20,359 bases of DNA from Neisseriaceae bacterium (GTDB lineage: Bacteria > Pseudomonadota > Gammaproteobacteria > Burkholderiales > Neisseriaceae), in the NCBI GenBank assembly GCA_030146285.1, contig JASLBZ010000125.1, forward strand, positions 1-20,359, written 5' to 3'. The position numbers were made by a program, and so were the translations under genes. A model generated the notes under the pieces. It worked only from the letters and a program-made list of their open reading frames with translations, was not told the origin of the DNA and did no database searches. Positions 6,615 through 13,998 of this stretch are shown in pieces; position 1 is the first letter of the stretch; each line of letters starts with the position of its first letter.

Positions 6615-8489
6615 ATGACTTCTTATTCTTTCGCCTTGGTTGGAGCACCTAACTGTGGCAAAACCGTTTTGTTTAATGCCTTGACAGGCGCTCGCGCCAA
6701 AGTAGCGAACTACCCTGGTGTCACAGTAGATAAGCGTGAAGGATATTTCACCGAAGACACGGATTGTGTGATTATTGACTTACCTGGCACTTACAGCCTG
6801 AATGTTACCAGTCCAGATGAAGCCGTTACACGTGATTTATTGACAGGTTGTTACCAATCTCAAAAACTCCCCAGCCCAGATGCCATTATTGCCGTTGCCG
6901 ATGCCACCAATTTGCGCATGACTTTGCGCATGGTTTTAGAACTGCGCGCACTGGACATTCCAATGGTTGTGTCTTTGAACTTAAGTGATGTTGCCAAAAG
7001 CCGTGGCCTGAGTATCGACGCTGGCAAGCTCAGTGAGAAACTAGGGGTTCAAGTGGTCGAAACCACCGCCACCAACACGCAAGGTACTGCAGCCTTAAAG
7101 GCAGCTTTACAACGCCTTCCCAAAAAGAAAAACCAACAAACCCCTGAAGCATTGTCGGCCAAAGTCGATGCACTCAATAGCGAACAGTTGTATGCTGAAG
7201 TGGAAGCCATTTTAAAAGAAGTCGTGCACACCCCAGTACAGCTGCCCAATTGGCACAAGAACATTGATAAAATCATCTTACATCCAATCTGGGGCATGAT
7301 GATTTTATTATTGGTTTTGTTAATGGTATTTCAAGCTGTTTATTCTTGGGCGGTGCCACTGCAAGAGTTTTTTGCTGACAATATCGAAAGCTTTGGCTCT
7401 TGGGTAGAACAGGCCTTGCCTGCTGGTGTGTTGAATAATTTATTGGTCAATGGTGTTATTGCTGGTGTGGGCAGCGTTTTGGAGTTCGTGCCCCAAATTG
7501 CCATTTTATTTGCCTTTATTTTAATTCTAGAAGATTCTGGTTATTTGCCCCGTGCTGCTTGTTTGTTAGACAACACCATGTCAAAAACAGGCTTATCTGG
7601 TCGAGCTTTTATTCCTTTGTTATCCAGTTTTGCTTGTGCCATTCCTGCTGTTATGTCGGCACGAACCATCCAAGACCCACGAGAGCGTTTGGTAACCATC
7701 GCCATTGCTCCGCTTTTGACTTGCTCTGCTCGTTTGCCCATTTATGCTTTGATTATTGCTGCCATCATTCCAGATTTAACCGTTTGGGGCATCTTTAACC
7801 TGCAAGGCTTAACCCTATTTGCTTTGTATTTGATTTCGGTGATTTCAGCAGCCCTCATTGCTTACATCATGAAACACCTGAGCACCAGAAAAGGCAGCAT
7901 ACAACAATTTCCTTTATTGATGGAATTGCCCACTTTTCGCGTTCCCAACTTTAAACACATTGTTTTGAGTTTGTGGGACAGAATCAGCGCCTTTTTAAAA
8001 CGTGCCGGTACAGTCATTTTGGCCATTAGCGTGGTCTTGTGGTTCTTGGTTAGCTATCCAGAAGCACCAATTGATGGCGTATTGCCGGCCATTGAATACA
8101 GCTATGCCGGCACCATTGGCCGCTGGATTGAGCCCATTTTTGCCCCGATTGGCTTTACTTGGGAGATGTGTATTGCCATGATTCCTGGTTTTGCTGCTCG
8201 AGAAGTTGTGGTTGCGGCTTTGGGCACAGTTTACTCAGTCAGTGCCGACTCTGAAGATGCTGTACAACAAGCTTTGATTCCCTTGATTCATGCTCGTTGG
8301 AGCTTGGCTACTGCATTTTCATTCTTGGCTTGGTATGTTTATGCACCGATGTGCATGGCAACCTTAGCCGTGATTCGCCGTGAAACCAAATCCATGAAAC
8401 AAACCTTGGCGATTACAGCTTATTTATTTGCAATGGCATATGTGTTTGCTTTTGCTGTTTACCATCTAACCACTTGGGCAATGTCATGA
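6615..8489 (+). CDS. feoB: ferrous iron transporter FeoB
   Basis: The 624-residue protein joins an amino-terminal GTPase to a polytopic membrane domain. Visible GTPase motifs are G1 GAPNCGKT (10-17), G3 DLPGTYS (55-61) and a G4-like NLSD (122-125). The membrane part starts near residue 215 and holds two Gate-type segments, including a CAIPAVMSAR block with a conserved cysteine and GFAAREVVV. It imports Fe(II) across the inner membrane. It is shorter than the 773-residue E. coli protein but similar to other compact FeoB proteins. No feoC gene is present. Instead the stop codon overlaps a small Cys-rich membrane protein by four bases (ATGA). Confidence 0.97.
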   Translation: MTSYSFALVGAPNCGKTVLFNALTGARAKVANYPGVTVDKREGYFTEDTDCVIIDLPGTYSLNVTSPDEAVTRDLLTGCYQSQKLPSPDAIIAVADATNLRMTLRMVLELRALDIPMVVSLNLSDVAKSRGLSIDAGKLSEKLGVQVVETTATNTQGTAALKAALQRLPKKKNQQTPEALSAKVDALNSEQLYAEVEAILKEVVHTPVQLPNWHKNIDKIILHPIWGMMILLLVLLMVFQAVYSWAVPLQEFFADNIESFGSWVEQALPAGVLNNLLVNGVIAGVGSVLEFVPQIAILFAFILILEDSGYLPRAACLLDNTMSKTGLSGRAFIPLLSSFACAIPAVMSARTIQDPRERLVTIAIAPLLTCSARLPIYALIIAAIIPDLTVWGIFNLQGLTLFALYLISVISAALIAYIMKHLSTRKGSIQQFPLLMELPTFRVPNFKHIVLSLWDRISAFLKRAGTVILAISVVLWFLVSYPEAPIDGVLPAIEYSYAGTIGRWIEPIFAPIGFTWEMCIAMIPGFAAREVVVAALGTVYSVSADSEDAVQQALIPLIHARWSLATAFSFLAWYVYAPMCMATLAVIRRETKSMKQTLAITAYLFAMAYVFAFAVYHLTTWAMS

Positions 8490-8611
8490 TACAAGAAATC
8501 ATTGTGGGTATTATCGTCTTGGTTTGTACTGCTTATTTGATTCGTAAATTCTTTTTTAAAAAGAAAAAGAAAAAAGGCGGTGCTTGCGGCTCTTGTGATA
8601 AGTGCGGTTAA
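8486..8611 (+). CDS. FeoB-associated Cys-rich membrane protein
   Basis: A 41-residue protein starts inside the feoB stop (ATGA overlap). It has one hydrophobic segment (about residues 4-19, IIVGIIVLVCTAYLI), a lysine-rich stretch (21-30) and a GACGSCDKCG tail with C34, C37 and C40. This is the architecture of the FeoB-associated Cys-rich protein family (Pfam FeoB_associated): a membrane anchor, a basic linker and a CxxCxxC tail that faces the cytosol by the positive-inside rule. It may bind Fe(II) or an iron-sulfur cluster, perhaps in the position FeoC holds elsewhere; that role is inference. It is followed directly by a terminator. Confidence 0.88.
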   Translation: MIQEIIVGIIVLVCTAYLIRKFFFKKKKKKGGACGSCDKCG

Positions 8612-8629
8612 AACTCAAACACAAAACAA

Positions 8630-8662
8630 AGGCAGCCTGTACATTCAGGCTGCCTCTTTTTA
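8630..8662. terminator. terminator built from an inverted DUS pair
   Basis: AGGCAGCCTG (8630-8639) and CAGGCTGCCT (8646-8655) form a perfect ten-base stem around a six-base loop, followed by CTTTTT. The right arm on the minus strand is an exact AGGCAGCCTGAA DUS (8644-8655). The left arm agrees with that DUS over ten bases. It separates the convergent feo operon and lplA. Inverted DUS pairs used as terminators are well known in Neisseria. Confidence 0.9.
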
Positions 8663-8688
8663 TGAACACCACTTTTAAATAGGCTTTG

Positions 8689-9705
8689 TTATTTCACCTG
8701 ACTCACAAGCCAAGTTTGTAATTCTTGTAGGTTTTTGGCATCGTCAGTAAATGTTTCTATAATCACATTCATCACATTATTGATGCTTTGAGCCTGATAA
8801 GCAGTATTTTGTAAATGCTCTGCCAAAGCTTCCAATGGCGTTGGGTTTAAAGTATCACTGAAGATTTTGGCCGCTTCAATATTGCCTTTGGCAACTTCCA
8901 AATGTACTTCAACACCACCCCAAACAAATCGCTCATCCATCACGTGACTAAAACTGGGGGCTTGACCGAAATTCCAATTCCAATCGCTTTGCTTGGCAAA
9001 GGTTTCTGTGAAATTTGGCAAATCCGGCAATTTTTCGGGTGAAATCCATTCTGGTATCACTGTATCTTGGTAATGCTCACAAAAACTTTCAATCAAAGCC
9101 GCACAAACCTGATCATGATCGATGTTTGCCACCACATCACTTAGGTTGGCCACGCGAGAGCGCACCGAAGTAATGCCTTTGGCTTGCAGTTTTTTCGGGT
9201 CTGGATTCAAATAATTTGCTAATCGACTTAAATCCGTATTAATCAATAGTGTTCCATGGTGAAAACCACGGTCTTTGGTTTCACGATAAGCAGAGCCGGA
9301 TATTTTGCGCGTGCCTTCGTCTGTCTCCAAAACCAAATCATTGCGTCCTGAAACCACAGCATCAATACCAAGCTTAGCCAAACCAGCCACAACAATTTGG
9401 GTTGAAACGTCTTTATCGTATTCCGGCTTGCCCGTCATAAAGGTAAAACAAGTATTGCCCAAATCCTGAAACACCGCTCCACCGCCGCTGCTTCGTCTTG
9501 CTAATTTAATATTGTCTGCATCCATTTTGCCGGTGTTGCATTCTTTCCATGGGTTTTGTGCACGGCCAATCACCACTGTATCCGCATTGCGCCACAAAAA
9601 CATCACCCGCTGTGTGGGTGGCATCTGGCGAAAAATGGCTTCTTCAACGGCCAAATTAAACCATGGATCACAAGACTCAGAAATCAACAAACGCAATGTG
9701 CTCAT
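8689..9705 (-). CDS. lplA: lipoate-protein ligase A
   Basis: The 338-residue protein has the length and motif set of the two-domain enterobacterial LplA. It contains [17 protein letters not shown], the [15 protein letters not shown] lipoyl-adenylate loop, the [19 protein letters not shown] segment with the likely catalytic lysine, and a carboxyl domain from about residue 250. It activates free lipoate with ATP and attaches it to lipoyl domains of 2-oxoacid dehydrogenases and GcvH. A good ribosome binding site (AAGGTA) precedes the ATG. From memory the protein looks strikingly close to the gamma-proteobacterial form, hinting at transfer. It lies on the same strand as rlmD, 132 bases downstream of it. 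Confidence 0.95.
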   Translation of the reverse strand: MSTLRLLISESCDPWFNLAVEEAIFRQMPPTQRVMFLWRNADTVVIGRAQNPWKECNTGKMDADNIKLARRSSGGGAVFQDLGNTCFTFMTGKPEYDKDVSTQIVVAGLAKLGIDAVVSGRNDLVLETDEGTRKISGSAYRETKDRGFHHGTLLINTDLSRLANYLNPDPKKLQAKGITSVRSRVANLSDVVANIDHDQVCAALIESFCEHYQDTVIPEWISPEKLPDLPNFTETFAKQSDWNWNFGQAPSFSHVMDERFVWGGVEVHLEVAKGNIEAAKIFSDTLNPTPLEALAEHLQNTAYQAQSINNVMNVIIETFTDDAKNLQELQTWLVSQVK

Positions 9706-9741
9706 TTTGTACCTTCATTATTTTCAGTCATAAACAGCATT

Positions 9742-9814
9742 AAGGCTGCTTAAAAGCATTGATTGTACGTGAATGAAGCTTCAACTCCACATCCTTATGC
9801 TTTCAGGCAACCTT
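9742..9814. repeat. decayed inverted repeat with a DUS-like core
   Basis: The 18-base arm 9742-9759 (AAGGCTGCTTAAAAGCAT) and the reverse complement of 9797-9814 (AAGGTTGCCTGAAAGCAT) agree at 15 of 18 bases. The right arm contains AGGTTGCCTGAA, one base from a sim-type DUS. A ten-base palindrome, TGAAGCTTCA, lies between the arms at 9774-9783. The unit fills most of the lplA-rlmD gap and may be an eroded DUS hairpin acting as a terminator, or a small repeat element. Confidence 0.5.
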
Positions 9815-9837
9815 GATTACCAACAATTCATTCTGGC

Positions 9838-11274
9838 TTACATACTGCGCAATTCCAATAACACCACATTTTCCACATGGTGGGTTTGTGGGAACATGTC
9901 CAGTGCTTGCACTTTAGTCACTTGGTAATCTGCATCTAACAATTGCAAATCACGTGCTTGTGTGGCTGGATTGCAGCTAACATAAACAATTTTTTTCGGC
10001 TTTGCCAATAAGATGGCATTAATCACTTCAACATCCATGCCTGCGCGTGGTGGATCAGTAATAATCACATCAGGTGCACCTTGCTCATCAAGAAACGATT
10101 GGGTCAAAACATTTTTCATGTCGCCAGCAAAAAAGGCTGCATTTTCAATGCCATTCATCTTGGCATTGGCTTTGGCATCTTCAATGGCTTCATTCACATA
10201 CTCAACCCCAATGACTTTTTTGGCGCCTTTGGCAACAAAGTTCGCAATCGTGCCGGTACCTGTGTACAAGTCATAAACCAACTCTTCACCTGTTAAACCC
10301 GCAAAATCCTGCACAACTTGATACAAAACTTCGGCTTGATCCGCATTGGTTTGGTAGAACGATTTTGCACCGACTTTAAAGCGCAAATCACCCATCGCTT
10401 CGGTAATAAAATCTTGTCCTGCAAACGTTTCCACGTCCAAATGGGTAAAGCTGTCATTTTTATCGTTATTCAACACATACAATAACGAGGTTAATGCAGG
10501 AAAGCTTTCATGTATGTGCATCAGCACTTCTTTTAATTGTTTTTTGTCTTTGTTGCTATTGGCCTTAGCAACCACAATCACCATCGTCTCATCTAAGTTG
10601 CTGCTACGAATAATCAAGCTACGCAACAAACCCCTTTGTTTTTGATAGTTATAAAATGGAATCTCATTGGCTTTGGCAAAATCACGCACACTGTTCAGTA
10701 TCTCGTTTGACAATTCACTTTGCAAAGAGCAATGGTCAATGCGAATTACTTGGTCATAAAATCCCGGTTTATGAAAGCCAAGGGTATTGGTTTTTTGACC
10801 GGCTTTGTCAACTTCTGTCGCAAAACTGAATTCCAGTTTATTGCGATAAAAACGCTGTTTATTTGAGCCTAAAATAGGCTGTGGTGTTGGCAATGATACC
10901 TTGCCAATGCGCGCTAAGTTATCGCTGACTTGTTGTTGTTTGTAAGCCAGTTGCGCCTCATAAGGCAATACTTGCCACTTACAGCCACCACACTCACCAT
11001 AATGTTGGCAAAATGGTTCAATGCGCTCTGGACTTAATGCATGAAATTTCACCGCATGTGCTTCTGCAAAGCGCTTTTTCTGGCGAGTGATTTGCAAATC
11101 CACCACGTCACCGGGAATCACGAATGGGACAAAAATCACCATATCGTCTTTTTTGGCAATCGCTTTGCCTTCGGCTGCAATATCAGTAATGGTCATTTTC
11201 TCTAATATTGGCAAAGGCTGTTTGGGTTTATTTTGTGTTCTTGTGTTTGTTCTTGGTTGTTTTGGTTGTGCCAC
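9838..11274 (-). CDS. rlmD: 23S rRNA (uracil-1939-C5)-methyltransferase RlmD, Bacteroidota-type
   Basis: The 478-residue protein has a basic amino tail (1-25), a TRAM-like domain (about 26-80), an iron-sulfur site C89, C95, C98 (CQHYGECGGC) plus C182 (IDHC), a SAM-binding DLYTGTGT (335-342), TDPPRAG (407-412) and catalytic C434 in VYVSCNPATQ. These identify the RlmA/RumA-TrmA class; RlmD methylates U1939 of 23S rRNA. Segments such as KSFYQTN, GVEYVNEAIEDAKANAKMNG and QTHHVENVVLLE fit the Bacteroidota form better than the proteobacterial one, so transfer is suspected. The start is a GTG at 11272-11274 with AAAGAGA upstream; an ATG at codon 27 is possible. Confidence 0.9.
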   Translation of the reverse strand: MAQPKQPRTNTRTQNKPKQPLPILEKMTITDIAAEGKAIAKKDDMVIFVPFVIPGDVVDLQITRQKKRFAEAHAVKFHALSPERIEPFCQHYGECGGCKWQVLPYEAQLAYKQQQVSDNLARIGKVSLPTPQPILGSNKQRFYRNKLEFSFATEVDKAGQKTNTLGFHKPGFYDQVIRIDHCSLQSELSNEILNSVRDFAKANEIPFYNYQKQRGLLRSLIIRSSNLDETMVIVVAKANSNKDKKQLKEVLMHIHESFPALTSLLYVLNNDKNDSFTHLDVETFAGQDFITEAMGDLRFKVGAKSFYQTNADQAEVLYQVVQDFAGLTGEELVYDLYTGTGTIANFVAKGAKKVIGVEYVNEAIEDAKANAKMNGIENAAFFAGDMKNVLTQSFLDEQGAPDVIITDPPRAGMDVEVINAILLAKPKKIVYVSCNPATQARDLQLLDADYQVTKVQALDMFPQTHHVENVVLLELRSM

Positions 11275-11310
11275 GAGCTTGTCTCTTTATGCGTAAGAAG
11301 GTGCTAAGTG

Positions 11311-11361
11311 ATTAAAATGCATGAAATTCAGGCTGCCTGAAATCCATTCAATCATTTTAAT
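11311..11361. repeat. 51-base imperfect palindrome with a double DUS at its centre
   Basis: TTCAGGCTGCCTGAA (11327-11341) is a 15-base palindrome reading as a sim-type DUS (AGGCTGCCTGAA) on the plus strand and a king-type DUS (AGGCAGCCTGAA) on the minus strand. It is enclosed by outer arms 11311-11325 and 11347-11361 that match inverted at 13 of 15 bases. It lies between the uspA-like terminator and the rlmD start, so it may affect rlmD transcription as well as DNA uptake. Confidence 0.8.
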
Positions 11362-11427
11362 GGGTCATTATGGCGTGATTATAACGAAAAACCCATGACA
11401 CCATTGAGTTTTACATTCGATAGCAAC

Positions 11428-11453
11428 AAAAAAAGCTGCAAAAGCAGCTTTTT
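11428..11453 (-). terminator. hairpin terminator after the universal stress gene
   Basis: AAAAAGCTGC (11430-11439) and GCAGCTTTTT (11444-11453) form a perfect ten-base stem around an AAAA loop, with a seven-base T run on the minus strand. It ends the universal stress protein transcript, whose stop codon is 26 bases upstream. Confidence 0.92.
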
Positions 11454-11478
11454 AACCCATCTTGTTTTTCAAGCCTGA

Positions 11479-11934
11479 TTAATCATCAGAGCGATCACGA
11501 ACCAATAAGATTGGCATATCAGCTTGGCGAAGTACGCCTTCTGCAATTGAACCCATTAATAGGTGCATCACACCAGAGAAGCCATGTGTACCCATTACGA
11601 TCAAATCACAGTTGTATTCTTTGGCTTTATTGGCCAATAAATTGGCTACTTTTTCGCCAACACTTTCCAAAATGTGCTCTTCAGCAGTCACGCCACTGTA
11701 TTGTGTCAATACTTCATGCGCTTGCGCCAAAACACGGCTGCCGGCTTCTTTGCTGGCTTGGTGAATTTCATTGGATTGGAAATAGCCTGTACCGCCCCAA
11801 CTGAACTGAGTCATATCAACCACATGGACCATTACGATGACCGCTTTGGTATTTTGAGCCAATTTACAAGCTTCTGCCAATGCTTTTAAAGATGCACGGC
11901 TCTCATCAACCGGAACAAAAATTCTGTTATACAT
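11479..11934 (-). CDS. universal stress protein, UspA family
   Basis: The 151-residue protein is a single Usp domain: YNRIFVPVDESRASLKAL at the start, a central DLIVMGTHG, and the nucleotide-binding signature G-x2-G-x9-GS in GTHGFSGVMHLLMGS, ending PILLVR. It therefore belongs to the ATP-binding Usp group. Such proteins rise in stasis and other stresses; the specific role here is unknown. The ribosome binding site is unusually strong (AAGGGGAGATG, 11940-11950). The gene stands alone between its own terminator and a divergent thioesterase gene. A TTGACA (12039-12044) with TAAAAT (12018-12023) at a 15-base spacing could be its promoter. Confidence 0.92.
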   Translation of the reverse strand: MYNRIFVPVDESRASLKALAEACKLAQNTKAVIVMVHVVDMTQFSWGGTGYFQSNEIHQASKEAGSRVLAQAHEVLTQYSGVTAEEHILESVGEKVANLLANKAKEYNCDLIVMGTHGFSGVMHLLMGSIAEGVLRQADMPILLVRDRSDD

Positions 11935-12051
11935 ATTTCATCTCCCCTTCACCAGTGTCATTTGACATGACCGTTAAATTTTTGAGTGACTCTTAAGTTA
12001 CCCATTTACGTTTCTTAATTTTATTCTAACATACTATGTGTCAATGTCATC

Positions 12052-12065
12052 TTGCGTTAACGCAA
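12052..12065. promoter_or_regulatory. 14-base perfect palindrome, candidate operator
   Basis: TTGCGTTAACGCAA is a perfect palindrome in the divergent region between the universal stress gene and the thioesterase gene. It lies just upstream of a TTGACA that may be the -35 of the stress gene. Its left half (TTGCGT) could be the -35 of the thioesterase gene, with TTAAAT at 12075-12080. I do not recognise the regulator. Confidence 0.5.
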
Positions 12066-12116
12066 TAATCCCTATTAAATACCACTAAATATGTGCAGTA
12101 ATGATTCATTTTTCAA

Positions 12117-12563
12117 ATGAAAGTAATCCAAATGGAAAAAATTAAAGTCAATTTACCTGAAGTTTTTGATTTCACAACCAATATCACCGTACAAATTGCA
12201 GACATCAACTATGGCAATCACCTAGCAAACGACGCTGTTTTAAGATTGTGCCACGAAGCAAGGCTGCGTTTTTTGCAACATTATGGATTCAGCGAAATGG
12301 ATGTTGCAGGCTGTGGTTTGATTATGGCTGATGCTGCCATTCAATTTATAAACCAATCTTTTTATGCAGATATTTTAGAATTCAATGTTGCTGTAAGCAA
12401 TATTCGCTCAGCAGGTTTTGCGTTGATTACCCAAATTCGCTGCCCAGCCAAAAATATAGAGATTGCCAGGGTTCAAAATGGCATGGTGTTTTTTGACTAC
12501 CAAAGTCAAAAAATTGCCAAAACACCAGCGACCTTTAATTCGCTCTTTCAAAACGATGATTAA
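12117..12563 (+). CDS. hotdog-fold acyl-CoA thioesterase (4HBT family)
   Basis: The 148-residue protein fits the 4HBT hotdog family. The VQIADINYGNHLANDAVLRLCHEARLRFL block holds the active-site aspartate/asparagine loop followed by the central hotdog helix, then strands such as LIMADAAIQFINQSFYADILEFNVAVSNI. Such enzymes hydrolyse acyl-CoA or acyl-ACP thioesters; the substrate cannot be read from the sequence. Two starts are possible, the ATG at 12117 (no ribosome binding site) and the ATG at 12132 (weak GAAAG six bases upstream), giving 148 or 143 residues. The gene is apparently a single transcription unit, divergent from the universal stress gene and 75 bases ahead of xerC. Confidence 0.8.
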   Translation: MKVIQMEKIKVNLPEVFDFTTNITVQIADINYGNHLANDAVLRLCHEARLRFLQHYGFSEMDVAGCGLIMADAAIQFINQSFYADILEFNVAVSNIRSAGFALITQIRCPAKNIEIARVQNGMVFFDYQSQKIAKTPATFNSLFQNDD

Positions 12564-12638
12564 GCATTCGACAGCATACGCTCTTAGGTCTAAGATAACC
12601 CTTATTGCGATTGATACTTATCATTTATAAAGAGTCTT

Positions 12639-13556
12639 ATGCCAAGCCCCGAAGTTTTTTTTCAAGAACTGCCTCAATATCTGAGAACATTAAGCCAAGC
12701 CAATTGCTCCATTCACACATTAAAAGCTTATGAGCGTGATATTGGTCAATTGCAAAAACTGTTGCAAGAAAAAAACACAGGGCTGCCTGAATCCATGTCT
12801 CGACGCCATATTGTTTGGGCATTCAAACGTTTATCCCAAAACAATTTGCATCCGCATTCTTTGGCTCGCAAGCTCAGTGCTTGGCGCGGTTACAATCATT
12901 ATTTGCAAAAAAAAGACCCTCAACTTGAAGACTTTACGTTTGGCTTAAAACCACCCAAAGCACCGGCAAGACTGCCCAAAGCAGTTCCCCAAGAAAAGCT
13001 CAATCAGGTTTTTGATGCACCAAGTGAACAAGACTTTCATGGTCTTCGCGACCAAGCTTTATTTGAGGTCATTTATGGCTGTGGGCTGCGTTTAAGCGAG
13101 GCCCATGACTTGGATTTGGTTGATGTCTCGCTAAGCGAAGGTTGGTTGCGGGTTTTGGGTAAAGGCCAAAAAGAACGTTACGTCCCATTAGGCAGCAAAG
13201 CCAAAGCCGCCATTGAAGCATACTTGCCCATGAGAAGCGTGGTGTTAGGTGAGCCTGCTTTGTTCTTAAGTCAGCAACAATTGCGATTAAGCCAAAGACA
13301 AATTCAATTGCGATTAAAGCAATGGGCAAATAAAAACCACAGTGACAGACATTTAAGTCCTCATATGCTTCGTCATAGCTTTGCCAGCCATATCTTGCAA
13401 AGCTCGCATGACATTCGTGCAGTGCAAGAACTATTGGGACACAGTCAGCTCTCGACCACACAAATCTACACGCAATTAGACTTTGAACAGCTTGCCAAAG
13501 TCTATGATGACACCCACCCAAGGGCAAAGAAAAAAACACCATCTCCAAAAGAATAA
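12639..13556 (+). CDS. xerC: tyrosine recombinase XerC
   Basis: The 305-residue protein has a SAM-like core-binding domain (about 5-95) and a catalytic domain with the complete tyrosine-recombinase set: R151 (GCGLRLSEA), K175 ([11 protein letters not shown]), H242 and R245 ([10 protein letters not shown]), H268 ([13 protein letters not shown]) and nucleophile Y277. With XerD it resolves chromosome dimers at dif near the division septum. Assignment to XerC rather than XerD is by overall resemblance and length. AAAGAG lies five bases before the ATG. A near-DUS is present in the coding sequence at 12780-12791. There is no sign of integron or phage context. Confidence 0.93.
   Translation: MPSPEVFFQELPQYLRTLSQANCSIHTLKAYERDIGQLQKLLQEKNTGLPESMSRRHIVWAFKRLSQNNLHPHSLARKLSAWRGYNHYLQKKDPQLEDFTFGLKPPKAPARLPKAVPQEKLNQVFDAPSEQDFHGLRDQALFEVIYGCGLRLSEAHDLDLVDVSLSEGWLRVLGKGQKERYVPLGSKAKAAIEAYLPMRSVVLGEPALFLSQQQLRLSQRQIQLRLKQWANKNHSDRHLSPHMLRHSFASHILQSSHDIRAVQELLGHSQLSTTQIYTQLDFEQLAKVYDDTHPRAKKKTPSPKE
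12780..12791 (+). repeat. near-match DUS inside xerC
   Basis: GGGCTGCCTGAA differs at the first base from the sim-type DUS AGGCTGCCTGAA. The ten-base core is intact, so it may still function. Confidence 0.55.
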
Positions 13557-13650
13557 GCAACATCCATTGATTCAACACACAAACCGATACTGCATTGAAC
13601 ATGTGCATAACAATGGAATAACGAACTACGAATTTGAGGACTTCTCACGC

Positions 13651-13998
13651 ATGATTATTTTTGCATTACTGATTGTATTTGGCTGCCTTGCAGCAGGTGA
13701 GGCGGTTATCCACTTCACCCAACTGCCATTACCACCCAGCGTCTTTGGTTTGCTCTTTTTGTTTGCTTTGCTGCAATTGGGCTGGGTCAAAGTCAAAACC
13801 ATGCAAGCACTCACCACTTTTTTAATGGAAAATCTGTCTTTATTTTTATTGCCAGCTTGCGTGGCCATTGTCACCCACTTGGATTTAATCCAAGAAGACA
13901 TTTGGGCCATCTTGTTTTCGACCATTTTAAGCACTTTTTTGGTTTTGATTGTCACCGGTAAAGTTCACCACTATTTGCGTTTAAGGAAAAGACAATGA
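13651..13998 (+). CDS. lrgA: LrgA/CidA family holin-like membrane protein
   Basis: The 115-residue protein has about four membrane segments and the LrgA/CidA pattern: LPLPPSVFGLLFLFALLQLGWVK (about 25-47) followed by ENLSLFLLPACVAIVTHLDLI. The family is holin-like and, with LrgB, influences murein hydrolase activity or small-molecule export. The open frame runs back to 13483 inside xerC, but the ATG at 13651 has a GAGGA ribosome binding site ten bases upstream and starts at the first membrane segment, so it is preferred. The final four bases overlap lrgB (ATGA). Confidence 0.9.
   Translation: MIIFALLIVFGCLAAGEAVIHFTQLPLPPSVFGLLFLFALLQLGWVKVKTMQALTTFLMENLSLFLLPACVAIVTHLDLIQEDIWAILFSTILSTFLVLIVTGKVHHYLRLRKRQ

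Noticed and set aside
13069..13608. 179-codon minus-strand frame under xerC
   Set aside because: xerC has every catalytic residue in place on the plus strand; the antisense product has no recognisable domain.
13483..13650. Longer lrgA starting inside xerC
   Set aside because: The extra residues are charged and unlike LrgA, and a good ribosome binding site marks the ATG at 13651.
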